Origin: Meiothermus sp.
Lineage (GTDB): Bacteria > Deinococcota > Deinococci > Deinococcales > Thermaceae
Direction of reading: 5' to 3'
Length of the DNA stretch: 64,000 bases
Assembly: GCF_026004075.1 (NCBI RefSeq)
Contig: NZ_BPIK01000001.1
Location: forward strand, 1,590,041 to 1,654,040
This document shows, piece after piece, positions 19,328 to 28,319 of the stretch (positions are counted from its first letter, which is position 1; each line of letters starts with the position of its first letter). The translations under genes were made by a program, and so were the position numbers. The notes under the pieces were generated by a model. It saw only the letters and a program-made list of their open reading frames with translations. It did not search any database and was not told the DNA's origin.

Positions 19328-19729
19328 TTACTGACCCGGTACGCGGGTGGGGATTTGCACGATGTCCGGGCTACGGAACCAGATCTGGCACTGCACGCCC
19401 TGGCTCTGGGTGGGTCGAACCCGCACCTCAAAGCGGCTGCTGGCCCCATTGGCCAGACTTCGCACGGCAATTGGGGCCGAATTGGTGCCATACACCTTTC
19501 GGTTCGGAACCCCGCTGACTGTGGTAACCACCTTGTCCACCACCCGCAGGTTGACACGCACGTTGTTGAGCGTCTGACCCGACTGGTTGACCACGGTTCC
19601 CCGCGCAATCATTACCCCGGCGCTGGGCGTACAGCTCCACTCGGTTACGCGCAGCTTATACACCGTCCCCTGCGCATAGCCCAGGCCCAAAAACAAGAAG
19701 ATTCCCAAAGCGATAAGGCTTAATCTCAT
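19328..19729 (-). CDS. Exported protein of unknown function, tandem paralogue 1
   Basis: 133 residues. A clear Sec signal peptide (MRLSLIALGIFLFLGLGYAQ) is followed by a beta-rich domain of about 110 residues with two cysteines, in EWSCTP and VQCQIWFRSP. The middle part (VVNQSGQTLNNVRVNLRVVD) resembles FxLYD-like or small immunoglobulin-type domains. It shares the frame WSC...C.(I/L)WFR.P..(V/I)QI with the next gene, so the pair arose by duplication. Function unknown. Reads toward rsmD. Confidence 0.75.
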   Translation of the reverse strand: MRLSLIALGIFLFLGLGYAQGTVYKLRVTEWSCTPSAGVMIARGTVVNQSGQTLNNVRVNLRVVDKVVTTVSGVPNRKVYGTNSAPIAVRSLANGASSRFEVRVRPTQSQGVQCQIWFRSPDIVQIPTRVPGQ

Positions 19730-19765
19730 AGCCGCAATGTTACCAAATATCCGCTTTCCAGCAGC

Positions 19766-20140
19766 TCAACGAGGATTGGGCACCAGGGTGGCGATCTGAA
19801 TGACTCGAGGGTTGCGGAACCACAGCTCGCAGCGGCTCACCGTATCGAAGTTGGTACGAACCCGCAGCTCAAAGCGCGCCGTCTCCCCCGGAAGCAGGTT
19901 GCGATCCTGTAAAGGCACCGAGTTGGTGGCCATGCGCAGCCCTGGGCCAATAATCCGGGCGCTCACCCGCAAGTCCTGCAAAGGCCGGGCGCTGATGTTG
20001 CGCACCATACCCTGAATTAGAGCACCTCGAGAGAAACTTTGGCAGCTCCAGGAAAGAACCCGCAAGCGGTACGGACTGGTCTGGGCAACGGCCAAACCGG
20101 CCACAATCAAGGCCCCTGCAAAGACTAGAAAACGTTTCAT
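19766..20140 (-). CDS. Exported protein of unknown function, tandem paralogue 2
   Basis: 124 residues from the ATG at 20138-20140 (MKRFLVFAG), giving a signal peptide that ends VAQ; a further upstream ATG would spoil it. The mature protein carries SWSCQSF, the repeat-like GMVRNISARPLQDLRVSARI, and SRCELWFRNPRVIQI, matching the neighbour at 19328-19729. Two cysteines at conserved positions may form a disulfide outside the cytoplasm. Function unknown. Confidence 0.75.
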   Translation of the reverse strand: MKRFLVFAGALIVAGLAVAQTSPYRLRVLSWSCQSFSRGALIQGMVRNISARPLQDLRVSARIIGPGLRMATNSVPLQDRNLLPGETARFELRVRTNFDTVSRCELWFRNPRVIQIATLVPNPR

Positions 20141-20288
20141 GGTTCTGCTGTAAAAAGACGCTACCAAAAGGGCACCGCCTATAGAAGACTTCACCTACAA
20201 GAGCCCAGTCTAAGCTCTTTACGAGTTTCGCCAAACGTTATTTGAGTCGGGTGAGAGCCCGACCCGATGCGTTGCTTGAAAGATAGGT

Positions 20289-20365
20289 TGGTCGAGGAGA
20301 CTGGATTCGAACCAGCGACCCCCTGCTCCCGAAGCAGGTGCGCTACCAGGCTGCGCTACTCCTCG
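20289..20365 (-). tRNA. tRNA-Pro (CGG)
   Basis: 77 nt including an encoded CCA (20289-20291). Acceptor arm CGAGGAG (5' end 20365) pairs with CTCCTCG; the D-arm contains AGCGCAGCCTGGTAGCGC; the anticodon arm is CTGCTTCGGGAGCAG with CGG anticodon; the T-arm contains GGTTCGAATCC. Confidence 0.96.
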
Positions 20366-20575
20366 GCACCAGCGAGTATTGAGTATAGAACGGACTCGAG
20401 GCTTTGTCTAGGCCGCAGCAAGCTGAACTTGAAAAGCCACCGCATTTTGGATGAAGTCAGCCTTAATGCAAGGCCTACAAATTTAGAGTTACACAGGACG
20501 TATCCTAAAAGTTAGTTGCGTAAATACGCTTGCGACAGTAGGTTTTCTGCACCACACTAACCTATAGGAGTTTGG

Positions 20576-23131
20576 ATGAAGCAGTGGCTGGGTTTGTTCT
20601 TGGTAGCATTTTTAGTGGCCTGTAACACCGATGGCGTAGGGGTCTCGCCGCCCAACGGCCCCAACCCAAGCCGCACTGGACTCTGGTCCGACCCCAAAAC
20701 CTGGCCTAGCGGACAGCTACCCCGCGCCGGCGAGGTGGTGGTGATTCCCGCTGACCTGGCTGTGGTGCTCGACGTAAGCCCACCCCCCCTCAAGGGCCTG
20801 ACCATCAACGGCGTTTTGCGCTTCGATAACCGAGACCTGGAACTCAGCGCAGACTGGATTATGGTGCACGGGAAGCTCGAGGTCGGCACCCCCAGCCAGC
20901 CTTTCCGCAACCGGGCCATCATCACCCTCACCGGCAACAACCCCGACGAAGACCAGATGGGTATGGGCACCAAGGTGCTGGGGGTGATGGGGGGCATTCT
21001 GGACTTGCACGGCGAGCCCCGCAACGGCTGGACCAAGCTGGCCCAGACCGCCCCCGTCGGGGCCACCCAGATCAGCGTGCTGGACGCCAGGGGCTGGCGC
21101 GTGGGCGACCGCATCGTGCTAGCCTCGACCGACTATAACCCGCGGCAGGCCGAGGTGCGCACCATCCAGGCCATTAGCGGTAATACCCTCACCCTGGACG
21201 CCCCCCTCAAGTACCCCCATTTTGGCGAGATCACCTTTGAGGTAGACCAGCGGGGCGAGGTGGGGCTGCTCTCCCGCAACATCCTGATCCGGGGCGACGA
21301 CTCGTCGAGCAGCACCGGTTTTGGCGGCCACATTATGGCCATGATGGGCAGCACTATGCGGGTCTCCGGCGTGGAGCTATACCGAATGGGACAGCGCAAC
21401 CGGCTGGCCCGCTACCCCATCCACTGGCACCTGATGGGCAGAGCCGCTGGGCAGTACATCAAACAGTCCGCCATCCACGAATCCTTCAACCGCTGCGTGA
21501 CCGTTCACGGTACCAGCGAGGTCGAAGTGTCGGGTAACGTATCCTACAACACCCTGGGCCACTGCTACTTCCTCGAGGACGGCGCCGAAACCAAAAACCT
21601 CATCGAGGGCAACCTGGGCATCCTGACCCGCGAACCCGACCTAGCCAAGGGCGAAGAGGGCGTGATTCCCACCGACAAAACCCCGGCCACCTTCTGGATC
21701 TCCCACCCCGACAACATCGTGCGGAACAACGTGGCCGCCGGTTCCGACCACACCGGCTTCTGGTACGCCCTGCCCGAGAACCCCACCGGCCCCTCGGCCA
21801 CCACCACCATCTGGCCCCGCCGCACCCCATTGGGTGAGTTCTCGGGGAATGTGGCCCACTCTAATTGGGATGGCCTGATGGTCGACCGCGGCCCCAACAA
21901 AGACACCTTAAAAGCAGAGCCCGCCGTTTATAACCCCCGTACCAACCCCAGCAACTTAAGTAACAACAATACCGAGAACCCGCCCGTAGTAGCTGAGTTC
22001 AAAAACTTTACCGCCTATAAAAATCGAGGCAACGCTGCCTGGCTGCGCGGCATCAATCACAAAGTCACCGGGGCCAAGCTGGCCGACAATGCCATTGGCG
22101 TGACCTTCGCCTCGCACGAGAGCACGCTGGAAGACTCGCTGATAGTGGGCGATAGCGCCAACAAGGGCTTCGCCGAAAACTGGGAATTTCGCGGTAGCGA
22201 CGGGCGCAGCCTGCCCAGGCCCTGGGCGGCCAGTGGGGGCCCTATCGCGGACAACTTTCCTATTCGCGGTTTTGAGTTCTACGACGGTAAAGTTGGCTTC
22301 CGCAATGTACATTTCATCAACTTCCAACCATTGCAAATCCAGAATGCCCAGGGCAGCCATACCGCCATCCGTGAAGCTGGGGCCCTGAGCTATCTACGCT
22401 TCACTGCTTTTGCCATTGACAGCCGCAACTTTGCTGAAGGTGCGCGTTTCACCAACGCCAAACCCGTATACCTGCCCCCCCGCCCGGAACCCACCCCCGA
22501 AGAGATCGCCAAAGATGACAACGCCGATGGCTACCGGGGCAGCGTTTTCGTGGACGCCGATGGTACGGTAGGGGGTAGCCGGGGCCATGCCATTGTGCTC
22601 AATACCCCCTTTCTGCTCGATACCAACTGCCAAATTAGGGCTGACTGGAACGCTGGTGTGTGCAACTACAGCTATGGGCGGCTGTACATTTATAACGAAA
22701 GCGGCGGCAACATCGCTCCGGTCTCGCTGACCCGCAACGATGGTAGCAACCCGGTATTTCAGATGTGGGGCGCGCCACGGGATGGTGATAACAGTAACTT
22801 TGGGGCTACTGTCATCAAGGGCCGTAACTACACCTTGGGCGTGAATGGCGTCATCCCCAATAAGCTCAAGCTTCGCTTTGACGACAGTGTGTCAGGAGAA
22901 TTTATCTACGTGGCTATCCCATACAGCGGGGAGCCCTTCATCTACCGCGACTACTGGATAGACAACCGCAATAAACTGGTTCGGGCAGTATCCCGGGCCG
23001 AATTTGACGGCAGCACCGGAGACCGTTATTGGAGCGAAGGCGGAATGATTTTTGTAAAACTAGTGGTACGAGACCAACCAGGGCGTGACTGGGCGGTGCT
23101 GGATATCTGCCGCAGCGATTTATGTAGATAA
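20576..23131 (+). CDS. G8-domain lipoprotein with beta-helix, CEMIP/TMEM2-like
   Basis: 851 residues. A lipoprotein signal (MKQWLGLFLVAFLVAC) places it outside the cytoplasm, anchored by lipid. Residues about 35-150 look like a G8 domain: GLWSDPKTWPSGQLPRAGE at the start, several glycines, then VHGKLEVGTPSQPF. It is followed by a long right-handed beta-helix region with repeats such as IHESFNRCVTVHGTSEVEV and NTLGHCYFLEDGAETKNLI. This order matches animal CEMIP and TMEM2, where the domain set is linked to hyaluronan depolymerisation. Bacterial relatives lack a known substrate, so a role in binding or cutting an extracellular polysaccharide is inference. TAGGAG ribosome site. Monocistronic. 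Confidence 0.8.
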   Translation: MKQWLGLFLVAFLVACNTDGVGVSPPNGPNPSRTGLWSDPKTWPSGQLPRAGEVVVIPADLAVVLDVSPPPLKGLTINGVLRFDNRDLELSADWIMVHGKLEVGTPSQPFRNRAIITLTGNNPDEDQMGMGTKVLGVMGGILDLHGEPRNGWTKLAQTAPVGATQISVLDARGWRVGDRIVLASTDYNPRQAEVRTIQAISGNTLTLDAPLKYPHFGEITFEVDQRGEVGLLSRNILIRGDDSSSSTGFGGHIMAMMGSTMRVSGVELYRMGQRNRLARYPIHWHLMGRAAGQYIKQSAIHESFNRCVTVHGTSEVEVSGNVSYNTLGHCYFLEDGAETKNLIEGNLGILTREPDLAKGEEGVIPTDKTPATFWISHPDNIVRNNVAAGSDHTGFWYALPENPTGPSATTTIWPRRTPLGEFSGNVAHSNWDGLMVDRGPNKDTLKAEPAVYNPRTNPSNLSNNNTENPPVVAEFKNFTAYKNRGNAAWLRGINHKVTGAKLADNAIGVTFASHESTLEDSLIVGDSANKGFAENWEFRGSDGRSLPRPWAASGGPIADNFPIRGFEFYDGKVGFRNVHFINFQPLQIQNAQGSHTAIREAGALSYLRFTAFAIDSRNFAEGARFTNAKPVYLPPRPEPTPEEIAKDDNADGYRGSVFVDADGTVGGSRGHAIVLNTPFLLDTNCQIRADWNAGVCNYSYGRLYIYNESGGNIAPVSLTRNDGSNPVFQMWGAPRDGDNSNFGATVIKGRNYTLGVNGVIPNKLKLRFDDSVSGEFIYVAIPYSGEPFIYRDYWIDNRNKLVRAVSRAEFDGSTGDRYWSEGGMIFVKLVVRDQPGRDWAVLDICRSDLCR

Positions 23132-23257
23132 GCTGTCTGAAGCTCGCAGGGCAATTTTGTCCTGGTTGGGATTCACGTGACTCTTGCAGGCGATAAGCAT
23201 TGGAATTGCGCAGCCTGGCAGGAGCTTCCGGGTTCGCAAAGCCCTCAAAAAAGAACT

Positions 23258-23263
23258 TATAAT
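23258..23263 (+). promoter_or_regulatory. -10 element of sucCD promoter
   Basis: A perfect TATAAT lies about 65 bp before the sucC GTG. No good -35 hexamer stands at 16-18 bp. The GGAGG ribosome site is close to the start. The rest of 23132-23327 holds no gene. Confidence 0.5.
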
Positions 23264-23327
23264 GGCGTGCGGCAGCGCTAGGTAGCTGTTTGGTTAGCAA
23301 AAAGGCAAAGAGACCACGGAGGCAAGT

Positions 23328-24464
23328 GTGAACCTACATGAATATCAGGCCAAAGACATCCTCGCCAAATACGGCATCCCGGTTCCCCCGGGAAAAATCG
23401 CTTTTACCGCCGATGAGGCCAAGCAAATCGCCAGCGAGTATGGCGACCTAGTGGTCATTAAAGCCCAGGTACACACAGGCGGGAGAGGTAAAGCTGGGGG
23501 CGTAAAGCTAGCTCGAAACCCCGAAGAAGCCCGCGAAAAAGCTGCCCAGATTCTGGGGCTCAATATCAATGGCTTCATCACCAAAAAGGTACTGGTAGCC
23601 AAAGGGCTCAATATCGCCAAGGAGTACTACGCGGGCATGATTCTGGATCGGGTGAGCCAGCGGGTGGTGCTGATGCTCTCTAAGGAAGGGGGCGTGGACA
23701 TCGAAGAGGTGGCTGCCACCCGCCCTTACGCCCTGATTAAGTACCCCATCGACCCTCATAAGGGTTTACGGCCTTTTGAGGCGCGGGAGCTGGTCAAGCG
23801 CGCCGGCATGGAGGGCAATCTCAACAAGCTGGCTGATGTGCTGGTCAAGCTCTACCAGGCTTATGTAGGCATTGATGCCTCTACTGCTGAGATCAACCCG
23901 CTGGTGATCACCGACACTGGCGAGGTGGTAGCTGCCGATGCCAAAATTGTGCTGGACGACAACGCGCTCTACCGCCACCCCGACCTGACCCCTCTGCGTG
24001 AGTTCGAGGCCGAGCACCCCCTCGAGGTCGAGGCATCCAACTACGGCTTTAGCTACGTCAAGCTCGACGGCAATATCGGCGTAATCGGTAACGGCGCAGG
24101 GCTGGTCATGTACACCCTCGACCTGGTTCAGCGCTGCGGCGGTAAGGCGGCCAATTTCTTGGATATTGGCGGCGGAGCCAAGGCCGATGTCGTGTACAAC
24201 GCGCTCAAAGTGGTGCTGAAAGACCCCGATGTAAAGGGTATTTTTATCAATATCTTTGGGGGTATTACCCGCGCCGATGAAGTAGCCAAAGGGGTTATCC
24301 GTGCGCTTGACGAAGGTATCCTGACCAAGCCGGTGGCCATGCGCGTCGCCGGTACTGCCGAAGAAGAAGCCAAAGCCCTCTTGAAAGGTCGACCCGTGTA
24401 TATGTATCCCACCTCGACTGAAGCCGCCAAAGCCATTATCTCGATGACGGGAGGTACGAAGTGA
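23328..24464 (+). CDS. sucC: Succinyl-CoA synthetase (ADP/GDP-forming), beta subunit
   Basis: 378 residues from a GTG start with GGAGG upstream. N-terminal ATP-grasp domain beginning [20 protein letters not shown], the nucleotide-binding [14 protein letters not shown], and the C-terminal ligase-CoA domain with [11 protein letters not shown] and [14 protein letters not shown]. With SucD it interconverts succinyl-CoA and succinate with ATP or GTP formation in the citric acid cycle. The stop overlaps the sucD GTG by 4 bp. Confidence 0.97.
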   Translation: MNLHEYQAKDILAKYGIPVPPGKIAFTADEAKQIASEYGDLVVIKAQVHTGGRGKAGGVKLARNPEEAREKAAQILGLNINGFITKKVLVAKGLNIAKEYYAGMILDRVSQRVVLMLSKEGGVDIEEVAATRPYALIKYPIDPHKGLRPFEARELVKRAGMEGNLNKLADVLVKLYQAYVGIDASTAEINPLVITDTGEVVAADAKIVLDDNALYRHPDLTPLREFEAEHPLEVEASNYGFSYVKLDGNIGVIGNGAGLVMYTLDLVQRCGGKAANFLDIGGGAKADVVYNALKVVLKDPDVKGIFINIFGGITRADEVAKGVIRALDEGILTKPVAMRVAGTAEEEAKALLKGRPVYMYPTSTEAAKAIISMTGGTK

Positions 24465-25333
24465 GCATTCTGGTCAACAAAAATACCCAGGTCATCGTGC
24501 AGGGCATTACTGGGCGTGAAGGAGCCTTCCACACCGAGGCCATGATGAAGGCCGGCACCAAGGTGGTCGCCGGTGTCACCCCTGGCAAAGGGGGCCAGAC
24601 TATGCTGGGCGTGCCCGTCTACGACACCGTTAAGGAAGCGGCCACCCACCACCATGTGGATGCTTCCATTATCTTTGTGCCAGCACCTGCCGCTGCCGAT
24701 GCAGCCCTCGAGGCCGCCCATGCCGGTGTGCCGCTGGTGGTACTGATCACCGAAGGCATCCCTACCATGGATATGGTCAAAGCCGTGGCCGAAATCAAAG
24801 CTATGGGGAATGTGCGTCTGATTGGTGGTAACTGCCCAGGCCTTATCACGCCCGAAGAGTGCAAGCTGGGCATTATGCCCGCCAGCGTGTTCAAGAAGGG
24901 TCGGGTAGGCCTGATCTCTCGCTCGGGCACCGTTACCTATGAGACAGCCAAGGCCCTATCCGACGCAGGCTACGGTATCTCTACCTGCATTGGCATTGGG
25001 GGCGATCCCATCATCGGTACCACCTTCAAAGATCTGCTGCCCCTCTTCAACGAAGATCCCGAAACCCACGCTGTGGTGCTTTGCGGCGAAATTGGTGGCT
25101 CCGATGAAGAAGATGCTGCCGCCTACGTTAAGGAGCACATGAAGAAGCCAGTAGTGGGCTTTATCGGTGGGCGTAGCGCGCCTAAGGGCAAAAAAATGGG
25201 CCATGCTGGCGCCATCATCATGGGTAGTGTGGGTACGCCCGAGAGTAAGCTGGCGGCCTTTGCCGATGCCGATATTCCGGTGGCCGACACCATAGACGAA
25301 ATCGTGGAGCTAGTACGCGCCAAGCTAGGCTAG
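24461..25333 (+). CDS. sucD: Succinyl-CoA synthetase (ADP/GDP-forming), alpha subunit
   Basis: 290 residues. CoA-binding N-terminus ([19 protein letters not shown]), then [17 protein letters not shown] and the active-site region with the phosphorylated histidine in [13 protein letters not shown]. Starts GTG in GTGA overlap with sucC, so translation is coupled. Followed by a strong hairpin. Confidence 0.97.
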   Translation: MSILVNKNTQVIVQGITGREGAFHTEAMMKAGTKVVAGVTPGKGGQTMLGVPVYDTVKEAATHHHVDASIIFVPAPAAADAALEAAHAGVPLVVLITEGIPTMDMVKAVAEIKAMGNVRLIGGNCPGLITPEECKLGIMPASVFKKGRVGLISRSGTVTYETAKALSDAGYGISTCIGIGGDPIIGTTFKDLLPLFNEDPETHAVVLCGEIGGSDEEDAAAYVKEHMKKPVVGFIGGRSAPKGKKMGHAGAIIMGSVGTPESKLAAFADADIPVADTIDEIVELVRAKLG

Positions 25334-25354
25334 CGAAAGCGAGAAAAGACCAGA

Positions 25355-25382
25355 GGCGCGCCCCACCAAGGTGGGGCGCGCC
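25355..25382. terminator. Bidirectional terminator hairpin between sucD and the FadN-type gene
   Basis: GGCGCGCCCCACC (25355-25367), AA, and its complement (25370-25382) make an 11-13 bp GC-rich stem. The minus-strand side continues with TCTGGTCTTTTC, moderately T-rich; the plus side has only TGTCTGTG. It sits between two convergent transcription units. Confidence 0.75.
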
Positions 25383-25456
25383 TGTCTGTGCAATACCAGG
25401 TTGGTGAACTATCCGAATCCGGTTTGAGGCCTATCGGGTTGGCTCCCAGCGCTGCT

Positions 25457-27748
25457 CTAGTTCCGCAATGGCTTGCCAGTCTTGAGGGTGTGGGCAATGC
25501 GCTCCTGGGTTTTCTTGGTGCCAAGGAGTTTGAGGAAGCCCTCGCGCTCCAGATCCAGGATGTCCTGCTCGGTCACCTCGCGGGCCGGCCCGTCCCCGCC
25601 GCACAGGACGTAGGCCACGGCCTTACCCACCACCACGTCGTGCTCGCTGGCCTGTTTGGCTTCGTGGAACTGCCACAGGGCGTAGTGCAGGTTGCCCAGC
25701 GCCTCCTTGCCCAGGGCCCGCACCTTCATGGGGGGTTGTGGCACGAAGTCGGGGGCCATGAAGAGCACCCGGCGCTTGGCGTCGGCGATCAGGCGGTCGC
25801 GGTTCATGCTGATGCCGTCGCTCGGGCGCAAAAAGCCCATGTTGCGGGCCTCGAGGGCGCTGGTGCTGGTCTGGGCCAGCATGATCATCTGGAAGGCCCG
25901 CTTGACCCCTTCGAACAGGTCAATCTCGGGCCCATAGGCCGCAAGCTCCTGGGTGAAGCGGAAGAGCATCTCCTTGGTGCCGCCCCCGCCGGGCAGCAGG
26001 CCCACCCCGGTCTCGACCAGGCCCATGTAAAGCTCGGCGTGGGCCTGAATGGCGCTGCTGTGCAGGCTGAACTCGGCCCCACCGCCCAGGGTCAGGCCGA
26101 AGGGTGCGGCCACCACCGGGAAGGGCGAACGGCGCAGGCGCATGGAGGTCTGCTGGAAACGGCGGGTGGCCAGCTCGAGGTCGTCCCAGGCCCCTTCCTG
26201 CGCGGCCATCAGCACCAGCGCCAGGTTGGCCCCGGCGCTAAAGGTGCGGGGGTCTTCGTGCCCAATCACCAGGCCCGCATAGCCGTTGGCATCAACCCAG
26301 TCCAGCGCTTTGTGCAGCCCCGAGATGGAGCCATCCCCCCAGGTACCCATCTTGGCCCGGTTCTCGAAGAGAGCCACCCCATCGCCCAGGTCGAGCAGGG
26401 CGTACTCCTTGCCTTCCAGCAGGGTCTTGCCGGCCTGCTTGACCGTTTGCAGCCGGATTACGCCTTCTTCCGCCGGGATGGGGTGATACTGCCCATCGAA
26501 GCCCAGGTAGTGGCCGTCTTTGTAGAAGCTGCCCTGGGCTTTTTTGAGGAGTTCAGGCTCGGGCAGGCCCAACTCGGCAAAGCCTTTACGCAGGTAGTCC
26601 AGGCCCACCGCGTCCATGTTCTTGAAGGGGCCCTGCTCCCAGGCGAAGCCCCACTCCAGCGCCCGGTCTACCGAGACGATGTCGTAGGCGATTTCCTGGG
26701 CCTTCTCGAGGGCATAGTGGGCGTTGTGCAAAAACAGCTTGCGAGCAAAAGCCCCGTACTTGCCGGGCAGGTCGCCCACCCGCTTCAAGCGCTCGTTCAG
26801 GGGCAGGTCTTTGATGGCGGCTATTTCATCCAGGCGTAGCTTTTGCTGGGGCTTGTACTCACCGCTGGTGTAGTCGTAGGTATAGATGTCCTTGCCCACC
26901 TTTTTGTAGAAGCCGGCCCCGGTTTTCTCGCCCAGGTTGCCCTGCTGGATGAGGTTCTCTACCCAGTCGGGCATGCGGAAGTCCTCGCCGGTGGTGTGCG
27001 AAAGCTCGGTAGAGACCAGCTTAAGCACGTCCAGGCCGGAGATGTCGCCGGTGCGGAAGGTGGCGCTCTTGGGACGGCCCACCAGCGGGCCGGTGAGGGC
27101 GTCCACCTCGTCGATGGTGAGGCCCTCCGACATCATCAGGCGCATGGCCTGGGCCATCCCGAACACGCCCAGCCGGTTGGCAATAAAGCCGGGGGCGTCC
27201 TTGCAGATGACCGTGCCCTTGCCCAGAATGCGCTCGCCGAAGCGGCGCATGGCCTCCAGCACCACCGGGTCGGTCTCGGGGGTGGGGATCAGCTCCAGAA
27301 GGTGCAGGTAGCGCACCGGGGCGAAGAAGTGCGTGCCCAGGAAGCGCTTGCGGAAGGCCTCACCCCGTCCCTCCAGCAGGGTTTTCATGGGGATACCGGA
27401 GGTGTTGGAGCTCACGATGGCCTGGGTGCCCAGGGCCTCGAGCCGGGCAAACAGGGCCTGCTTGGGCTCCGGCTTCTCGATGATGACCTCCACGATCCAG
27501 TCGCAGTCTTTGAGTTTTTCCAGCTCGTCGGTGGTGCCCAGCTCGATTAAGGAGGCCCGGCTTTTGTCCATGAAGCTGGCCGGCTTGCTCTTGAGCTGGC
27601 GCTCGAGGCCTTTTTTGACCAGCTCGAGCTTGTCTTCCTGGCCGGGAATGTCCAGCATCACCACCGGCACCCCCGCCGAGGCCGCCAGCGCGGCAATCGC
27701 TCCGCCCATCGTCCCCGAACCCACCACACCGATCTTCTTGATTCGCAT
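25457..27748 (-). CDS. 3-hydroxyacyl-CoA dehydrogenase / enoyl-CoA hydratase, FadN/FadB type
   Basis: 763 residues. The N-terminal half is the NAD-binding hydroxyacyl-CoA dehydrogenase (GVVGSGTMGGAIAALAA, THFFAPVRYLHLLELIP, KDAPGFIANRLGVF); the C-terminal half is a crotonase-like domain (FSAGANLALVLMAAQEG, TLGGGAEFSLHS, VETGVGLLPGGGGTKEM). This order is that of Bacillus FadN and the reverse of E. coli FadB. It carries out the hydration and oxidation steps of fatty acid beta-oxidation in the cytoplasm. No thiolase or acyl-CoA dehydrogenase lies beside it. Confidence 0.93.
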   Translation of the reverse strand: MRIKKIGVVGSGTMGGAIAALAASAGVPVVMLDIPGQEDKLELVKKGLERQLKSKPASFMDKSRASLIELGTTDELEKLKDCDWIVEVIIEKPEPKQALFARLEALGTQAIVSSNTSGIPMKTLLEGRGEAFRKRFLGTHFFAPVRYLHLLELIPTPETDPVVLEAMRRFGERILGKGTVICKDAPGFIANRLGVFGMAQAMRLMMSEGLTIDEVDALTGPLVGRPKSATFRTGDISGLDVLKLVSTELSHTTGEDFRMPDWVENLIQQGNLGEKTGAGFYKKVGKDIYTYDYTSGEYKPQQKLRLDEIAAIKDLPLNERLKRVGDLPGKYGAFARKLFLHNAHYALEKAQEIAYDIVSVDRALEWGFAWEQGPFKNMDAVGLDYLRKGFAELGLPEPELLKKAQGSFYKDGHYLGFDGQYHPIPAEEGVIRLQTVKQAGKTLLEGKEYALLDLGDGVALFENRAKMGTWGDGSISGLHKALDWVDANGYAGLVIGHEDPRTFSAGANLALVLMAAQEGAWDDLELATRRFQQTSMRLRRSPFPVVAAPFGLTLGGGAEFSLHSSAIQAHAELYMGLVETGVGLLPGGGGTKEMLFRFTQELAAYGPEIDLFEGVKRAFQMIMLAQTSTSALEARNMGFLRPSDGISMNRDRLIADAKRRVLFMAPDFVPQPPMKVRALGKEALGNLHYALWQFHEAKQASEHDVVVGKAVAYVLCGGDGPAREVTEQDILDLEREGFLKLLGTKKTQERIAHTLKTGKPLRN

Positions 27749-27903
27749 TCTGTCCTCCAGGCGAAAAAGGGTTATAGCTTTGGGTTAGCTATTTTTATAC
27801 CGAGTCAAAGTTTATAACAACCGGATAGCCAAGTCTAGCAGGTTCGGTTCTGTCTTCTTCAGATGATCTGGTCAGATAATGGTTCCTATCATAAACTCTT
27901 GGT

Positions 27904-28311
27904 ATGTCCGCAAGCCTGCGCGAGCGAATTAGGTCTTTGCTAGAGCAAACTCTCAAAAATTGCGATCTAGACGAATACGTAGTGCAAGTCGAGTACTCCT
28001 CACCCCTGGGCAGTGCCATCCGAGAAACCGACAGAAGGGTAGATATTGCTGTTCTGCGAAAGGAGAACGGCGAACTCAAACCCTACCTCTACATTGAGTG
28101 TAAAGAACAAAAAACCAGTGGCTCGGCAGAAGACAAACTGTTTCGGGCCCTTGAAGAAGCCAAGCGAGACCGTTTGTTGGGTGTACACTCCATCGTCGTG
28201 TTTTCCGGAGCCGGCTTTCGCCAATCCTACGAACGCTGGGCTATGGTTGAGGGGTTCGTGCGCGAGGAATACGCCGATCTTTGGTTCAAGCGGTTTTTTT
28301 GTAGAGAATGA
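27904..28311 (+). CDS. PD-(D/E)XK restriction endonuclease, type II
   Basis: 135 residues. The catalytic core is visible as ETDRRVDIAVL followed by the beta strand YLYIECKEQ, a D...ExK arrangement of the PD-(D/E)XK nuclease superfamily; then an alpha helix and the strand GVHSIVVFSGAGF. Eight bases separate it from an adenine methyltransferase, the standard layout of a type II restriction-modification pair. No ribosome site; TATCAT (27887-27892) 11 nt before the ATG suggests a leaderless transcript. Lower GC than neighbours and no CTCGAG, consistent with transfer. Specificity is unknown. Confidence 0.75.
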   Translation: MSASLRERIRSLLEQTLKNCDLDEYVVQVEYSSPLGSAIRETDRRVDIAVLRKENGELKPYLYIECKEQKTSGSAEDKLFRALEEAKRDRLLGVHSIVVFSGAGFRQSYERWAMVEGFVREEYADLWFKRFFCRE

Positions 28312-28319
28312 GGTGACCA

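Noticed and set aside
25388-26839. A 483-codon open frame antisense to the FadN-type gene
   Set aside because: No motif or ribosome site, and opposite a gene with complete catalytic motifs.
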